From contig JBGSHY010000070.1 in assembly GCA_041751995.1 (NCBI GenBank), positions 1-64,000 of the forward strand: a stretch of DNA of 64,000 bases, written 5' to 3'. Below, in pieces: positions 36,301 to 44,707 of this stretch (position 1 is its first letter; each line of letters starts with the position of its first letter). The notes below the pieces were generated by a model, which saw nothing but the letters and a program-made list of their open reading frames with translations, ran no database searches and was not told the origin of the DNA. The DNA comes from JANMEX01 sp041751995. GTDB taxonomy: Bacteria > Pseudomonadota > Alphaproteobacteria > Rhizobiales > Rhizobiaceae. Made by a program: the position numbers and the translations under genes.

Positions 36301-38096
36301 GTCAGGATAGGCTGGCGCACTTCAAGCCGCTTGCGGCGCGAGTTGCCTTCAAGATCGAAAATGTTCGGACGCGGGCCGATGAACGAGACAAGACTCATCA
36401 CCAACTCTTCGCGGATGGGGTCGATTGGCGGGTTGGTGACCTGTGCGAAGTTCTGCTTGAAATAGGTGTACAAGAGCTTCGACTGGTCGGACATGGCTGA
36501 GATCGGCGTGTCCGTGCCCATCGAGCCAATGGCTTCCTGACCGGTGGTGCCCATCGGCGCCATCAATACCTTGGTGTCTTCCTGCGTATAGCCAAACGAC
36601 TGCTGGCGGTCGAGCAGCGATACGTCGGTGCGCGCTGCACGGGGTTCGACCGGCTTCAACTCTTCCAGCACAAGCTGTGTCCGGCTCAGCCACTCCTCGT
36701 AAGGGTAGGCGCTGGCCATCTCATGCTTGATCTCCTCGTCGGAGACAATTGTTCCCTTTTCAAGATCGATCAACAGCATCTTGCCGGGCTGCAAGCGCCA
36801 CTTCTTGACGATCTTTTCTTCGGCGACCGGCAAGGCACCGGCTTCCGACGCCATGATCACCCGGTCATCATCGGTGACAATGTAGCGGGCTGGACGCAGG
36901 CCATTGCGGTCGAGCGTTGCGCCGATCTGGCGCCCGTCGGTGAAGGCCACCGCGGCCGGGCCGTCCCATGGCTCCATCAGCGCGGCATGATATTCGTAAA
37001 ACGCCTTGCGCTCCGGCGACATCTGCTTGTTGCCGGCCCAGGCTTCCGGGATCAGCATCATCATCGCATGGGCCAGCGAATACCCGCCCTGAAACAGGAA
37101 TTCGAGTGCGTTGTCGAAACAGGCTGTGTCCGACTGGCCTTCGTAGGAAATCGGCCAGAGCTTGGAGATATCGTTGCCGTAAAGCTCGGAATCCACCGAG
37201 GCCTGACGGGCCGCCATCCAGTTGACGTTGCCGCGCAGCGTGTTGATTTCGCCGTTGTGGGCAACCATCCGGTAGGGATGGGCAAGTTTCCAGGACGGGA
37301 ACGTGTTGGTCGAGAACCGCTGATGCACCAGCACAAGGGCTGATTCAAACCGGGGATCGGTCAAGTCCTTGTAGTACGCGCCGACCTGATAGGCGAGGAA
37401 CATGCCCTTGTAGACAATCGTCCGCGACGACAGCGACACGATGTAGAAACCGTTGTCGCGGCCTTGAGTCTCGCCATAGATGCGGCCGGAAATCACCTTG
37501 CGCAGGATGAACAGGCGACGCTCGAAATCCTCGTCCGAGGAAATGCCAGCGCCGCGGCCAATGAACACTTGCCTGTGAAACGGCTCGGTCCCGGCTATGT
37601 CCGGGGCCTTGGACAACGAAGAATTGTCGACGGGTACATCGCGGAAGCCGATCAGCACCTGACCTTCGGCAGCAACCACTTCGCGGACAATGTTTTCGCA
37701 ATGCGCGCGCAGCGCCGCATCTTGCGGCATGAACATGAAACCGGCGGCATATTGCCCTGCAGCGGGCAATTCGATTCCCTGCGCCGCCATTTCGGCACGG
37801 AAGAACGCATCCGGGATCTGCACGAGAAGACCGGCGCCGTCCCCCATCAGCGGATCAGCGCCGACGGCGCCGCGATGGGTCAGGTTTTCCAGCATGAACA
37901 GGCCGTCGCGCACGATCTGGTGCGACTTGGCGCCTTTCATGGAAGCGACAAAGCCGACGCCGCAGGCGTCATGCTCGTTGCGCGGGTCATAAAGACCTTG
38001 GGCCTGCGGAAGTCCGACGGTTTTCGCGGTCTTGGCGGCACGGTTCTGTTCGGCGGTCAAAATTTCCGTCGCGGCAGATGGCGTCAAAATCGTCAT
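33378..38096 (-). CDS. gltB: Glutamate synthase (NADPH) large subunit
   Basis: 1572 residues, full length. After a propeptide of about 44 residues the mature N-terminus has the nucleophile Cys45 (HDACGVGFVAS) of the class II glutaminase domain. The central and FMN-binding synthase domains follow (GEGGEEPDRY, GYDGGTGASPLTSIKHAG, CHLNTCPVGVATQDP near the 3Fe-4S cluster). A GXGXG beta-helix domain is at the end (GDHGCEYMTGGVVVVLG). Forms one operon with gltD. Confidence 0.97.
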   Translation of the reverse strand: MTILTPSAATEILTAEQNRAAKTAKTVGLPQAQGLYDPRNEHDACGVGFVASMKGAKSHQIVRDGLFMLENLTHRGAVGADPLMGDGAGLLVQIPDAFFRAEMAAQGIELPAAGQYAAGFMFMPQDAALRAHCENIVREVVAAEGQVLIGFRDVPVDNSSLSKAPDIAGTEPFHRQVFIGRGAGISSDEDFERRLFILRKVISGRIYGETQGRDNGFYIVSLSSRTIVYKGMFLAYQVGAYYKDLTDPRFESALVLVHQRFSTNTFPSWKLAHPYRMVAHNGEINTLRGNVNWMAARQASVDSELYGNDISKLWPISYEGQSDTACFDNALEFLFQGGYSLAHAMMMLIPEAWAGNKQMSPERKAFYEYHAALMEPWDGPAAVAFTDGRQIGATLDRNGLRPARYIVTDDDRVIMASEAGALPVAEEKIVKKWRLQPGKMLLIDLEKGTIVSDEEIKHEMASAYPYEEWLSRTQLVLEELKPVEPRAARTDVSLLDRQQSFGYTQEDTKVLMAPMGTTGQEAIGSMGTDTPISAMSDQSKLLYTYFKQNFAQVTNPPIDPIREELVMSLVSFIGPRPNIFDLEGNSRRKRLEVRQPILTNEDLEKIRCIGHTEDRFDTKTLDMTYPVTEGANGMAGALTRLCDRAEAAVAGGYNIIILSDRQVGPDRIPIPSLLATAAVHHHLIRKGLRTAAGLVLETGEPREVHHFCCLAGYGAEAINPYLAFETLEDMHERGDFPPEVAKDELVYRYIKSVGKGILKVMSKMGISTYQSYCGAQIFDAIGLKSDFVAKYFTGTASNIEGVGIEEVAEETRRRHFLAFSDDPVLATTLEVGGEYVFRKRGEAHLWSPDAVAKLQHAVRQSDPDTFAEYSAMVNDKASKAQTIRGLFKIKKAEEAARTPIPVEHVESAADIVKRFSTGAMSFGSISREAHATLAVAMNRIGGKSNTGEGGEEPDRYLPLPDGSRNPERSAIKQVASGRFGVTAEYLVNSDMMQIKVAQGAKPGEGGQLPGHKVDATIAKTRHSTPGVGLISPPPHHDIYSIEDLAQLIYDLKNVNPEADVSVKLVSEVGVGTVAAGVAKARADHITISGYDGGTGASPLTSIKHAGSPWEIGLAETQQTLVLNGLRSRIALQVDGGLRTGRDVIVGALLGADEFGFSTAPLIAAGCIMMRKCHLNTCPVGVATQDPVLRKRFKGTPEHVINYFFFVAEEVRQLMAAMGVRKMEELIGRSELLEKETAISLWKAKGLDFTKIFHKPEAAVEDTYWTQRQVHPIIDILDRKLIAEAQPALDRKQKVEINTEIKNVDRSAGAMLSGAVAKRYGQKGLPDDTITVKLAGTAGQSFGAFLMRGITFELTGDGNDYVGKGLSGGRIIIRPSDKSKIVAEESIIVGNTVLYGATEGEVYFRGVAGERFAVRNSGAIAVVEGVGDHGCEYMTGGVVVVLGQTGRNFAAGMSGGVAYVLDEAGDFAQRCNMAMVELEPVPEEDDLLEKLHHHGGDLAHKGRVDVSGDMTRHDEERLYQLISNHMHFSGSTRAKTILDNWASYRAKFRKVMPVEYRRALIEMEQARMSVAAE

Positions 38097-38509
38097 CGTC
38101 TTGTCCCTTCCTACTCGTGCCCGTGTTGCGGGCGGTGCCTATTCCGGCCTCGCACTGCGCCTTTGCTGCGCTGCTTGGCCTTGCAGTCTCCAAACATTTC
38201 TGGACAGGCCCGGATGGACCCTTTTCAAGCGAAAGGCCGGAGCAGAACGCGTCATGCACCAGCCATTCCCGATCCCGAAAATAAGACAGCATTACTGTCC
38301 TAAATTCGTTATTGCAGATTTCGGGATTTCACACAAGACTTTGACTGGAAAAAATGACTTTCCTCCGGCAAAGCCAGTTTCTAAGTGTGTATTTAGTGGA
38401 ATTCACTAAGATCACCGCTTTCTGAGCGGCCCAATTCCAAAAATCGCGCAGTGTGGCTTGCAATTGCACCACATCCCGCGTCAGACTCCAACAAAAAAGG
38501 GCGGTATCC
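38097..38509. other. Divergent intergenic region gltB / ltaE, no gene
   Basis: 413 bases without a supportable coding frame. It should hold the promoters of gltBD and of the threonine aldolase gene. AT-rich stretches around 38285-38400 are the likely promoter core, but no clear box or leader structure was identified. Confidence 0.5.
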
Positions 38510-39556
38510 ATGCATTTTGCTTCTGACAATTGGGCGGGCGTTCATCCGAAAATAGCAGAGAGCCTCAATCGCCACTCAGGCGGGTTTGTGCCCGCCTATG
38601 GCGCCAGCGATCTCGACAAAGCGGTGGACAATGCCTTTTCGGAAATTTTTGAGCGTGAGGTGTCCGTCTATTTCGTCGCCACCGGCACTGCGGCCAATGC
38701 GCTGTCCATCGCCTCGTTCAACAAGCCGGGCGGCATCACATTTTGCCATCATGGCGCCCATGTCGCCGAAGATGAATGCGGCGCGGTCGAATATCTCACC
38801 GGCGGATCGCGGCTGTTTCTGATTCCCGGCGCTGACGGCAAGATGGATTTGGCCGCGCTGGAGAAAGCCATCGCCAAGAATCCCGCCGCCTTCGTCCATG
38901 GTGGCCAGCCGATGGGCATCACACTGACGCAGGTCACCGAGGCAGGCACCGTCCATTCGCTCGAAGAAATCTGCGCCATCAGCTCTATCGCCAAAGCCAA
39001 CAATTTGCCGCTGCACATGGATGGCGCGCGTTTTGCCAATGCGCTGGTCTCGCTCGGCTGCACGCCTGCCGAAATGACCTGGAAATCCGGCGTCGATATC
39101 CTCTCTTTTGGTGGCACCAAGAATGGCTGCTGGTGCGCCGAGGCGATTGTCGTGTTCAACAAGGATCTGGACGCGCAAATGCCATTCCTGCGCAAGCGCG
39201 CGGCGCAATTGTTCTCCAAGTCGCGCTTCATCGCCGCGCAGTTTGAAGGCTATTTCAAGGACGGCCTGTGGCTGGACAGCGCCCGTCACGCAAACGCCAT
39301 GGCAACCGAACTTGGCGCTGCTCTGGCCGGTTCCGGTCGGGCAAGGCTTTACGGAACGCCGCAAGCCAACGAGGTCTTCGCGATCCTCAAGAACACAGAC
39401 ATCGAACGCCTTCGCACTGCCGGAGCCGTCTTCTATGACTGGCACGCACCTTCAGACGGCAGCGTCAAGGATGGCGAGACGTTGATCCGTCTGGTGACGA
39501 GCTTTGCGACAAGTGAACTTGAAATCCGCCAATTCAGCCAATGCATTGCGGGCTGA
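38510..39556 (+). CDS. ltaE: Low-specificity L-threonine aldolase
   Basis: 348-residue PLP enzyme of the beta-eliminating lyase family, splitting threonine and allo-threonine to glycine and acetaldehyde. N-terminal FASDNWAGVHPKI, the MDGARFANALV segment and the PLP lysine in LSFGGTKNGCWCAEAI are present. The ATG at 38510 follows GGGCGG. An earlier in-frame start at 38453 is less likely. Confidence 0.88.
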   Translation: MHFASDNWAGVHPKIAESLNRHSGGFVPAYGASDLDKAVDNAFSEIFEREVSVYFVATGTAANALSIASFNKPGGITFCHHGAHVAEDECGAVEYLTGGSRLFLIPGADGKMDLAALEKAIAKNPAAFVHGGQPMGITLTQVTEAGTVHSLEEICAISSIAKANNLPLHMDGARFANALVSLGCTPAEMTWKSGVDILSFGGTKNGCWCAEAIVVFNKDLDAQMPFLRKRAAQLFSKSRFIAAQFEGYFKDGLWLDSARHANAMATELGAALAGSGRARLYGTPQANEVFAILKNTDIERLRTAGAVFYDWHAPSDGSVKDGETLIRLVTSFATSELEIRQFSQCIAG

Positions 39557-39574
39557 CCGGGCGGCGCTGAATAC

Positions 39575-39606
39575 AAAACCGCCAGCTTTTGGAGTAAAGC
39601 TGGCGG
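39575..39606 (-). terminator. Terminator of the outer-membrane protein gene
   Basis: CCGCCAGCTT and AAGCTGGCGG pair perfectly (10 bp), and on the minus strand the stem is followed by TTTTGT. It may also stop ltaE transcripts from the other side, though no T-tract is present there. Confidence 0.75.
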
Positions 39607-39655
39607 ACTTGGATTGAATTGTCAGGCAATCAAACTGACCGCCTCAGGGCCGATA

Positions 39656-40552
39656 TCAAAAGAAGCCGTCAAGCGCACGGCGGGTGGAGAAAAGCTTGCC
39701 GCCCGCGTCATTGCCGCTATCACCGAATTTCAAGGTCAACCGAGCGCCGATATTGAAAGCGTCAACAGACTCGCCTCCGGTCGATATGTTCGTGTAGCCG
39801 AGCGATGAAGATACCACCAAGGGCATGGTTTCAAGCTGGTAGGCAGCGATTGCCTTCAAAGAGAGAAAATCGACGGATTCATCAAATGCGGTAAGCCGGG
39901 TGTAATTAACTTTGCCGGTCGCGGTCCACTGCGGATTGAACCTGTGTGTGTAGCCCGCGCCAACATTGAAGCCGCTGATATCGTCAAGCGGCATGGAAGG
40001 CATCGGAAATCCCATCGTGCTCGTAACGGTGAAATTTCGCGGATCCACCAATCCCACATTGGCTTCAATCCAGTTGTTCTCGTTGATCTGGTAGATCGCT
40101 TCGACGCCATAGACCAGGCTGTCCAGATTGATGTCAACGAAATCGACGCCGTCCGTGATCGAAACACCGCCGCGCATGTAACCCAGATAGGCGCCGGCCT
40201 TCAGCCTCTCGCCGAAATTATATGTTGCGTGTCCGGTAAACCCAATGGCAGTGACCGAACCATCGGCGTCGCCAAGGTCAATTTCCGGCCGGACCCAATC
40301 CAGCTTGAAGCCGGAATATTCAGCATCCAACTGCGCGCCGAATGCGCCATACTGGCCAGCGACCCGCGCGCCGATATCCACCATCGGCACCAGGAAGTCT
40401 TCATCTTGCTCATTGCCGAAAAGCACATGACCGCCAAGATAGGCTTCGCCGAAAAACCTTGTGCCAGAAGGACCGGCGTCTTGCACCGGATCGGCAGCAA
40501 GCGCCGTAGAAACAGTTAAAACCGAGAATGCCAACCCAGCCAAAATACGCAT
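39656..40552 (-). CDS. Outer-membrane beta-barrel protein, hypothetical
   Basis: 298 residues: a signal peptide (ILAGLAFSVLTVSTALAA, cleavage near 20) and a barrel domain of alternating strands (FFGEAYLGGHVLFG, YGAFGAQLDAEYSGF, ATYNFGERLKAGAYLGYMRGG, GARLTLKFGD). No known porin was recognised. Start ATG 40552 has AAGGGGA upstream. Monogenic, with its own terminator. Confidence 0.7.
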   Translation of the reverse strand: MRILAGLAFSVLTVSTALAADPVQDAGPSGTRFFGEAYLGGHVLFGNEQDEDFLVPMVDIGARVAGQYGAFGAQLDAEYSGFKLDWVRPEIDLGDADGSVTAIGFTGHATYNFGERLKAGAYLGYMRGGVSITDGVDFVDINLDSLVYGVEAIYQINENNWIEANVGLVDPRNFTVTSTMGFPMPSMPLDDISGFNVGAGYTHRFNPQWTATGKVNYTRLTAFDESVDFLSLKAIAAYQLETMPLVVSSSLGYTNISTGGESVDAFNIGARLTLKFGDSGNDAGGKLFSTRRALDGFF

Positions 40553-40717
40553 GTGAATTCCCCTTCGCCAGATCAACACCTATCAAAAACTACCTACTTC
40601 TGCACGTAACCTGACGTTGAAACTCAAAACGGCTCACGTTTGCTTGATCGATTTGTGTATTTTGGGTCTCATATCGTTGATTTCCCATTGATCTGCCCCT
40701 CGTCCACAAAGGCGCAT

Positions 40718-40735
40718 CACCGGTTGCTTCCGGTG
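40718..40735 (+). repeat. Hairpin upstream of bufA1
   Basis: CACCGG (40718-40723) and CCGGTG (40730-40735) pair around TTGCTT. An overlapping alternative pairs GTCCAC (40702-40707) with GTGGAC (40733-40738), so the two stems exclude each other. This lies in the 5' region of the bufferin operon; a regulatory role is speculative. Confidence 0.35.
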
Positions 40736-40764
40736 GACAAAGTCACCCAGACGAGGAAAACACC

Positions 40765-41076
40765 ATGTCACAGACCAAGACCCTTCTGTCATCCGCACTG
40801 ATCGCCAGCGCCTTCGCTACCGCCCTGTCCGCAGGCTCCATCCTGACCGCAACGGGCGCTTCGGCGGAAGACGGCAAGGAAAAGTGCTTTGGCGTCGCCA
40901 TGGCGGGCAAGAATGACTGCGCCGCCGGTGCTGGCACCACTTGCGCAGGCACTTCCAAGGTCGATTTCCAGGGCAACTCGTGGAAATATGTCGCCAAGGG
41001 CACTTGCACGACCATGATGCTCGAAGGCAACCGTCAGGGTTCGCTTGAAGCGTTGACCCGCGACGTGCCGGCCTGA
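40765..41076 (+). CDS. bufA1: Bufferin precursor BufA1 (DUF2282)
   Basis: 103 residues: a signal peptide (to about ASA-ED, 34) and a short mature part with four conserved Cys (C41, C52, C60, C81) in KCFGVAMAGKNDCAAGAGTTCAG. This is the DUF2282 family, now described as bufferins: ribosomally made precursors whose Cys are modified by a DUF692 enzyme and which bind copper in the periplasm. The modifying enzyme gene follows directly. The ATG at 40765 follows GAGGAA. Confidence 0.88.
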   Translation: MSQTKTLLSSALIASAFATALSAGSILTATGASAEDGKEKCFGVAMAGKNDCAAGAGTTCAGTSKVDFQGNSWKYVAKGTCTTMMLEGNRQGSLEALTRDVPA

Positions 41077-41106
41077 TCTCAATCACACCAATCGGGAGCG
41101 CATCTG

Positions 41107-42021
41107 ATGCTTCATGCAAGCAATACCCATGAACCATCACACCCCGTGCGCATCCCGGCCCATCTGCTCCGGCCCCGCGCCGGAGCAGGTTTCAAGCCTG
41201 AACACCTGAGTTCCATTTTGAACGAAGAACCTTCAGCCGCTTTCTTTGAAGTTCATGCCGAAAACTACATGGGCAAAGGCGGCGCACCGCACGCGCAACT
41301 GACCCGCCTCAGGCAGGATTACCCCCTGTCTGTCCATGGCGTCGGCATGTCCATCGGCGCGCCGGGCGCGCTGGACACGACGCACCTGAACCGGCTCAAA
41401 GCGGTGGTTGACCGTTGGCAGCCAGCGCTCGTGTCCGAACATTTGGCCTGGTCCACCCATGAAGAGACCTATTTGAATGACCTGCTGCCTGTTCCCTACA
41501 CCAACGAAGTTTTGGCACGCGTATGCAACCATATTGATGAAACGCAATCCGCGCTCGCCCGGCCGATCCTGCTCGAAAACCCGTCGACTTACGTTCAGTT
41601 TGACCAGTGCGAGATGAGCGAGTCGGACTTCATCCGTGAGATCGCCCGGCGCACCGGCTGCGGACTGCTGCTGGATGTCAACAATGTTTTCGTCTCGGCA
41701 ACCAACCACGGCTATTCGCCGGTTGACTACCTGGACTCCTTCCCGCTGGAAAAGGTCCGCGAAATTCATCTGGCCGGTCACGCCACGGAAGAGGATTCCT
41801 TCGGCAATCCGTTGCTGATCGACGCGCACGACCGCCCGGTTGCCGATGAGGTTTGGGAGCTTTACCGACACGTCATCGCTCTGAGCGGCCCGCTGCCGAC
41901 ACTGATCGAATGGGACAATGACATTCCGGATTGGAGCGTGCTGGTTGCCGAAATGGTGGCCGCCAACGCCGTTCTGGATGACGTCGCTACAGCGCCGCTG
42001 CTCGGCCGCCGTCATGGTTGA
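41107..42021 (+). CDS. bufB: DUF692 multinuclear iron oxidase BufB
   Basis: 304-residue TIM-barrel enzyme of the MNIO (DUF692) family, related to MbnB and TglH. The metal-ligand motifs are present in order: EVHAENYMG, SVHGVGMSIG, SEHLAWSTH, LENPSTY, LLDVNNVFVSA, EIHLAGHATEED, IDAHDRPVADEVW and LIEWDNDIPDW. By family knowledge it modifies Cys of the BufA1 precursor. Overlaps bufC by 8 bases. Confidence 0.9.
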   Translation: MLHASNTHEPSHPVRIPAHLLRPRAGAGFKPEHLSSILNEEPSAAFFEVHAENYMGKGGAPHAQLTRLRQDYPLSVHGVGMSIGAPGALDTTHLNRLKAVVDRWQPALVSEHLAWSTHEETYLNDLLPVPYTNEVLARVCNHIDETQSALARPILLENPSTYVQFDQCEMSESDFIREIARRTGCGLLLDVNNVFVSATNHGYSPVDYLDSFPLEKVREIHLAGHATEEDSFGNPLLIDAHDRPVADEVWELYRHVIALSGPLPTLIEWDNDIPDWSVLVAEMVAANAVLDDVATAPLLGRRHG

Positions 42022-42796
42022 GACAGCACGCAGATGGGCATATGATGCGCCGGTCTTCGCAGGCGGGTTGCTCAACGCGGACGCCGCGACACCTTCTTTC
42101 CTGACATCAAAGTCCGGCGCCAACGATCCGCGCCGCTATGCCGTTTACCGCAACAACGTCATGGTCAGCCTGATCCGGGCGATGGAGGCCAACTTTCCGG
42201 CCATTGCCCGCCTGGTTGGCGAAGAGTTTTTCTCCGCGTTGGCGCAGGTCTTCATAAGCGCGAACCCGCCGCGCACGCGCCTGCTGTTTGAATACGGCGC
42301 CGAATTCCCGATCTTTCTGGAAAGTTTTGAGCCAGTCCGGCCCTACCCCTATCTCGCCGATGTCGCCCGCGTTGAGCAAATGTGGCGTGAGGCGTTTCAT
42401 GAAACCGATGCGCCTGTCATGGCAGCGGTCGATTTCACTGACATACCGCCACTACAACTGCCTGCGCTGAAACTGTCCGCCCATCCCGCAACACGAATAT
42501 TGAACTCCAGCTTTGCCGCCGGCTCCATCTTCACGGCGAACCGATCCGATGACCCGGGTGGCAACATCGATCCGACGAAGGGCGAATGGGTTCTGGTGAC
42601 GAGGCCACACATGGACTGCGAAGTCCGCATACTCGGCACGGCATCGGGGACATTTATAAACGCCTTGCTTGCCAGCGAAACACTAGAGGCCGCAGCCGTA
42701 TCCGCCATGTCCACCGGCGAACCATTTGACCTTGCAACAAATATTTCCGGCTTGCTCGCGTCGGGCGCGTTCACATCGATTGAAGGGGTTGAATAA
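42014..42796 (+). CDS. bufC: DUF2063 family partner protein BufC
   Basis: 260 residues. The N-terminal DUF2063 domain has RRYAVYRNNVMVSLIRAMEANFPAIARLVGEEFF and YLADVARVEQMWREAFHE. In the MNIO systems this family is the recognition partner that brings the precursor to the DUF692 enzyme. Start ATG 42014 lies inside the bufB end; the earlier frame opening at 41918 is a shadow of bufB. Confidence 0.88.
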   Translation: MVETARRWAYDAPVFAGGLLNADAATPSFLTSKSGANDPRRYAVYRNNVMVSLIRAMEANFPAIARLVGEEFFSALAQVFISANPPRTRLLFEYGAEFPIFLESFEPVRPYPYLADVARVEQMWREAFHETDAPVMAAVDFTDIPPLQLPALKLSAHPATRILNSSFAAGSIFTANRSDDPGGNIDPTKGEWVLVTRPHMDCEVRILGTASGTFINALLASETLEAAAVSAMSTGEPFDLATNISGLLASGAFTSIEGVE

Positions 42797-43281
42797 TGAC
42801 AATTTCTGCAACAGCAAACCGCACCGGCTTGGCTGCCGTTGCCGGGCAACTCGAATCATTGCTGCAAAAGCTGGTTCCGGCTTCTTTCGCCAGCCTGGCG
42901 TTGCGGTTCGGTCTGGCAGTTCCGTTCTTCAAATCCGGCCTGACCAAATGGGACGGTTTTTTCGACCTGTCCGAAACGCCGGTTTTGCTGTTCACCGAGG
43001 AGTTCAAGCTGCATCTGTTCGGCGCAACGTTTGACTATCCGTTTCCTGCGCTGATGGCTTGGGGCTCATCCATCGGCGAAATCGTTCTCCCGATACTTCT
43101 GGCGCTCGGCTTGCTCACCCGCTTTTCCGCATTTGGAATTCTGATGATGACCGCACTGATCCAGCTGACCATTCCCGATGGTTGGGCAAATTTTCACTTG
43201 CCCTGGGCTGCCATGGCGCTGGCAATCATAGTTATCGGTCCCGGCAAACTCTCACTCGACTTTCTCCTTCGGCGGGCATGA
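42796..43281 (+). CDS. DoxX-family membrane protein of the bufferin operon
   Basis: 161 residues with four transmembrane helices and the DoxX layout (ALRFGLAVPFFKSGLTKWDGFF, PALMAWGSSIGEIVLPILLALGLLTRFSAFGILMM). It is the usual fourth gene of bufferin operons and starts on the last base of bufC. A role in redox or transport for bufferin maturation is inferred only from context. Confidence 0.85.
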   Translation: MTISATANRTGLAAVAGQLESLLQKLVPASFASLALRFGLAVPFFKSGLTKWDGFFDLSETPVLLFTEEFKLHLFGATFDYPFPALMAWGSSIGEIVLPILLALGLLTRFSAFGILMMTALIQLTIPDGWANFHLPWAAMALAIIVIGPGKLSLDFLLRRA

Positions 43282-43307
43282 AAAAGGCGGCGCATTTCTG
43301 CGCCGCC
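43281..43307 (-). terminator. Terminator of the hsp20 gene
   Basis: On the minus strand GGCGGCGCA and TGCGCCGCC pair around GAAA and are followed by five T. It directly adjoins the stop of the convergent DoxX gene and may stop both transcripts. Confidence 0.8.
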
Positions 43308-43334
43308 AATGAACTGGAGGGGTGATAGGCCTTG

Positions 43335-43811
43335 TTATTTCGCGGCGGAAGCCTTCGCTTCAATCTGCTTGGCCGCCTTGTCAGACAGGGCCGTGATCTC
43401 GATTTTGCGCGGCTTGTGTTCCTCGGGAACTTCGCGCTTGAGATCAATGTGCAGCAAGCCGTTCTTCAGGGCCGCACCACGCACTTCGACATGGTCGGCA
43501 AGCTGGAAGCGGCGTTCGAACGCACGGGCGGCAATGCCGCGGTAAAGCGTTTCGCGGCCGTTTTCTTCGGATTCCTCGGCCTTTTCCGCCTTGACCAGAA
43601 GCGCGTTGCGATGGGTCTCGATCTGGATTTCATCCTCCGAGAAACCTGCAACCGCCATGGTGATGCGGTAGGCATTCTCGCCCGTCTTTTCGATGTTGTA
43701 GGGTGGATAGGTCTGACCATTGTCAGGCTGCGCGAGCGAATCGAGCAGCGTGAAAAGCCGGTCAAAGCCGACAGTCGAGCGGTAAAGTGGTGAAAAATCT
43801 ACGTGACGCAT
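43335..43811 (-). CDS. Small heat-shock protein, Hsp20/IbpA family
   Basis: 158 residues. The N-terminus (MRHVDFSPLYRSTVGFDRLFTLLDS) and the alpha-crystallin domain (YPPYNIEKTGENAYRITMAVAGFSEDEI, LLHIDLKREVPEEHKPRKIEI with the C-terminal I-x-I type motif) match IbpA-like holdases that keep unfolding proteins soluble. The leader carries a possible RNA thermometer. Confidence 0.93.
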   Translation of the reverse strand: MRHVDFSPLYRSTVGFDRLFTLLDSLAQPDNGQTYPPYNIEKTGENAYRITMAVAGFSEDEIQIETHRNALLVKAEKAEESEENGRETLYRGIAARAFERRFQLADHVEVRGAALKNGLLHIDLKREVPEEHKPRKIEITALSDKAAKQIEAKASAAK

Positions 43812-43845
43812 GGTGTCCTCACTCTTGAAGCAACGTGTTGCGATG
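43812..43845 (-). promoter_or_regulatory. ROSE-like RNA thermometer candidate before hsp20
   Basis: On the minus strand the ribosome site AGGA (43819-43816) is preceded, nine bases away, by TTGCT (43833-43829). This is the anti-Shine-Dalgarno pairing characteristic of ROSE elements of rhizobial hsp20 genes. A CAAC/GTTG stem precedes it. The rest of the element was not folded. Confidence 0.45.
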
Positions 43846-44067
43846 TTTCCGCCGTGGACCTCCGTTGTGGCAGGTCAGGAGCGGCGCGGCCCCATCTTGG
43901 CGACCGCACAGAAGAGGTGGTTTGCGCCTGCGGGATTTTCAAGAGGTCAAGATATTTCGATGATGAACGGCAGATGAACAGCCCCTTCTGACAGCGTTCA
44001 GGTGAGCCGGGGTAAAAAGCCATTATCAAACGGTCGATCAACAAACCCGGCCGGAATGGAGACCAAA

Positions 44068-44535
44068 ATGTTCAAGTCCCTCGTAGCCAGCCCGCTTCGC
44101 AAGATCGCCCTTGTCTCTGTCGCGCTCTCTGCCCTTGCCGGTGCAACACCCTCCTTTGCCGGCGGGTACGGTGATCCGGACGTGATTTATGCCGACCGGA
44201 ATGACGATGGACAGCGCTACGAAAACCGCCGCCCCCTCGTCCGCCCGGCGCCGGTGATTCAGGACTATGACCTGATCCCTGCCCGCCAGTTGGTCCGTCA
44301 GCTTCGCCGCCAAGGCTATGGGCAGGTGCAGGAAATCGCCCTTCGCGGCGACACTTACCGGGTCACAGCAGTGCGCAACAACGGTGCCTTGGTGAAGCTG
44401 CGTGTCGATGCCTACTCGGGCGAAATCCTCTCGGCCCGCCGCATCGGCTGGATCAGCGCTCCGGTTCGCCAGTTGCCGCGCCGTCATGTCGAACCCGGCG
44501 TGACCATCGAATTTGGTTTTGGCTCAGGTTACTGA
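44068..44535 (+). CDS. PepSY-like periplasmic protein
   Basis: 155 residues. A signal peptide (SPLRKIALVSVALSALAGATPSFA, cleavage near 30) precedes a short linker and a PepSY-type domain (LVRQLRRQGYGQVQEIALRGDTYRV, VDAYSGEILSARRIG). PepSY proteins are thought to inhibit proteases or sense conditions in the periplasm; the target here is unknown. ATG 44068 has GGAG six bases upstream; earlier ATG codons at 44002 and 44056 are less likely. Confidence 0.75.
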   Translation: MFKSLVASPLRKIALVSVALSALAGATPSFAGGYGDPDVIYADRNDDGQRYENRRPLVRPAPVIQDYDLIPARQLVRQLRRQGYGQVQEIALRGDTYRVTAVRNNGALVKLRVDAYSGEILSARRIGWISAPVRQLPRRHVEPGVTIEFGFGSGY

Positions 44536-44590
44536 GTTAGCCAGCAAGTTCGGTCCGCAAGTAACGTCCCTTCCTTGCGGATCGCCTTGG

Positions 44591-44626
44591 CCGGAAGTTC
44601 TGGAAACAGAACTTCCGGTTTTTTCT
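44591..44626 (+). terminator. Rho-independent terminator after the PepSY gene
   Basis: CCGGAAGTTCTG and CAGAACTTCCGG pair perfectly (12 bp) around GAAA and are followed by six T. Confidence 0.92.
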
Positions 44627-44707
44627 TGTTCAAAATATCGCCCGTTTTGACCTTTACGGAAGTGTCCGCTACTGTGTTGCCAACATTCCCGCAACACGAA
44701 GTCCCTC

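Noticed and set aside
35031..36500. Plus-strand open frame of 489 codons
   Set aside because: It lies entirely inside gltB on the other strand and has the Arg/His/Asp-rich composition of a shadow frame.
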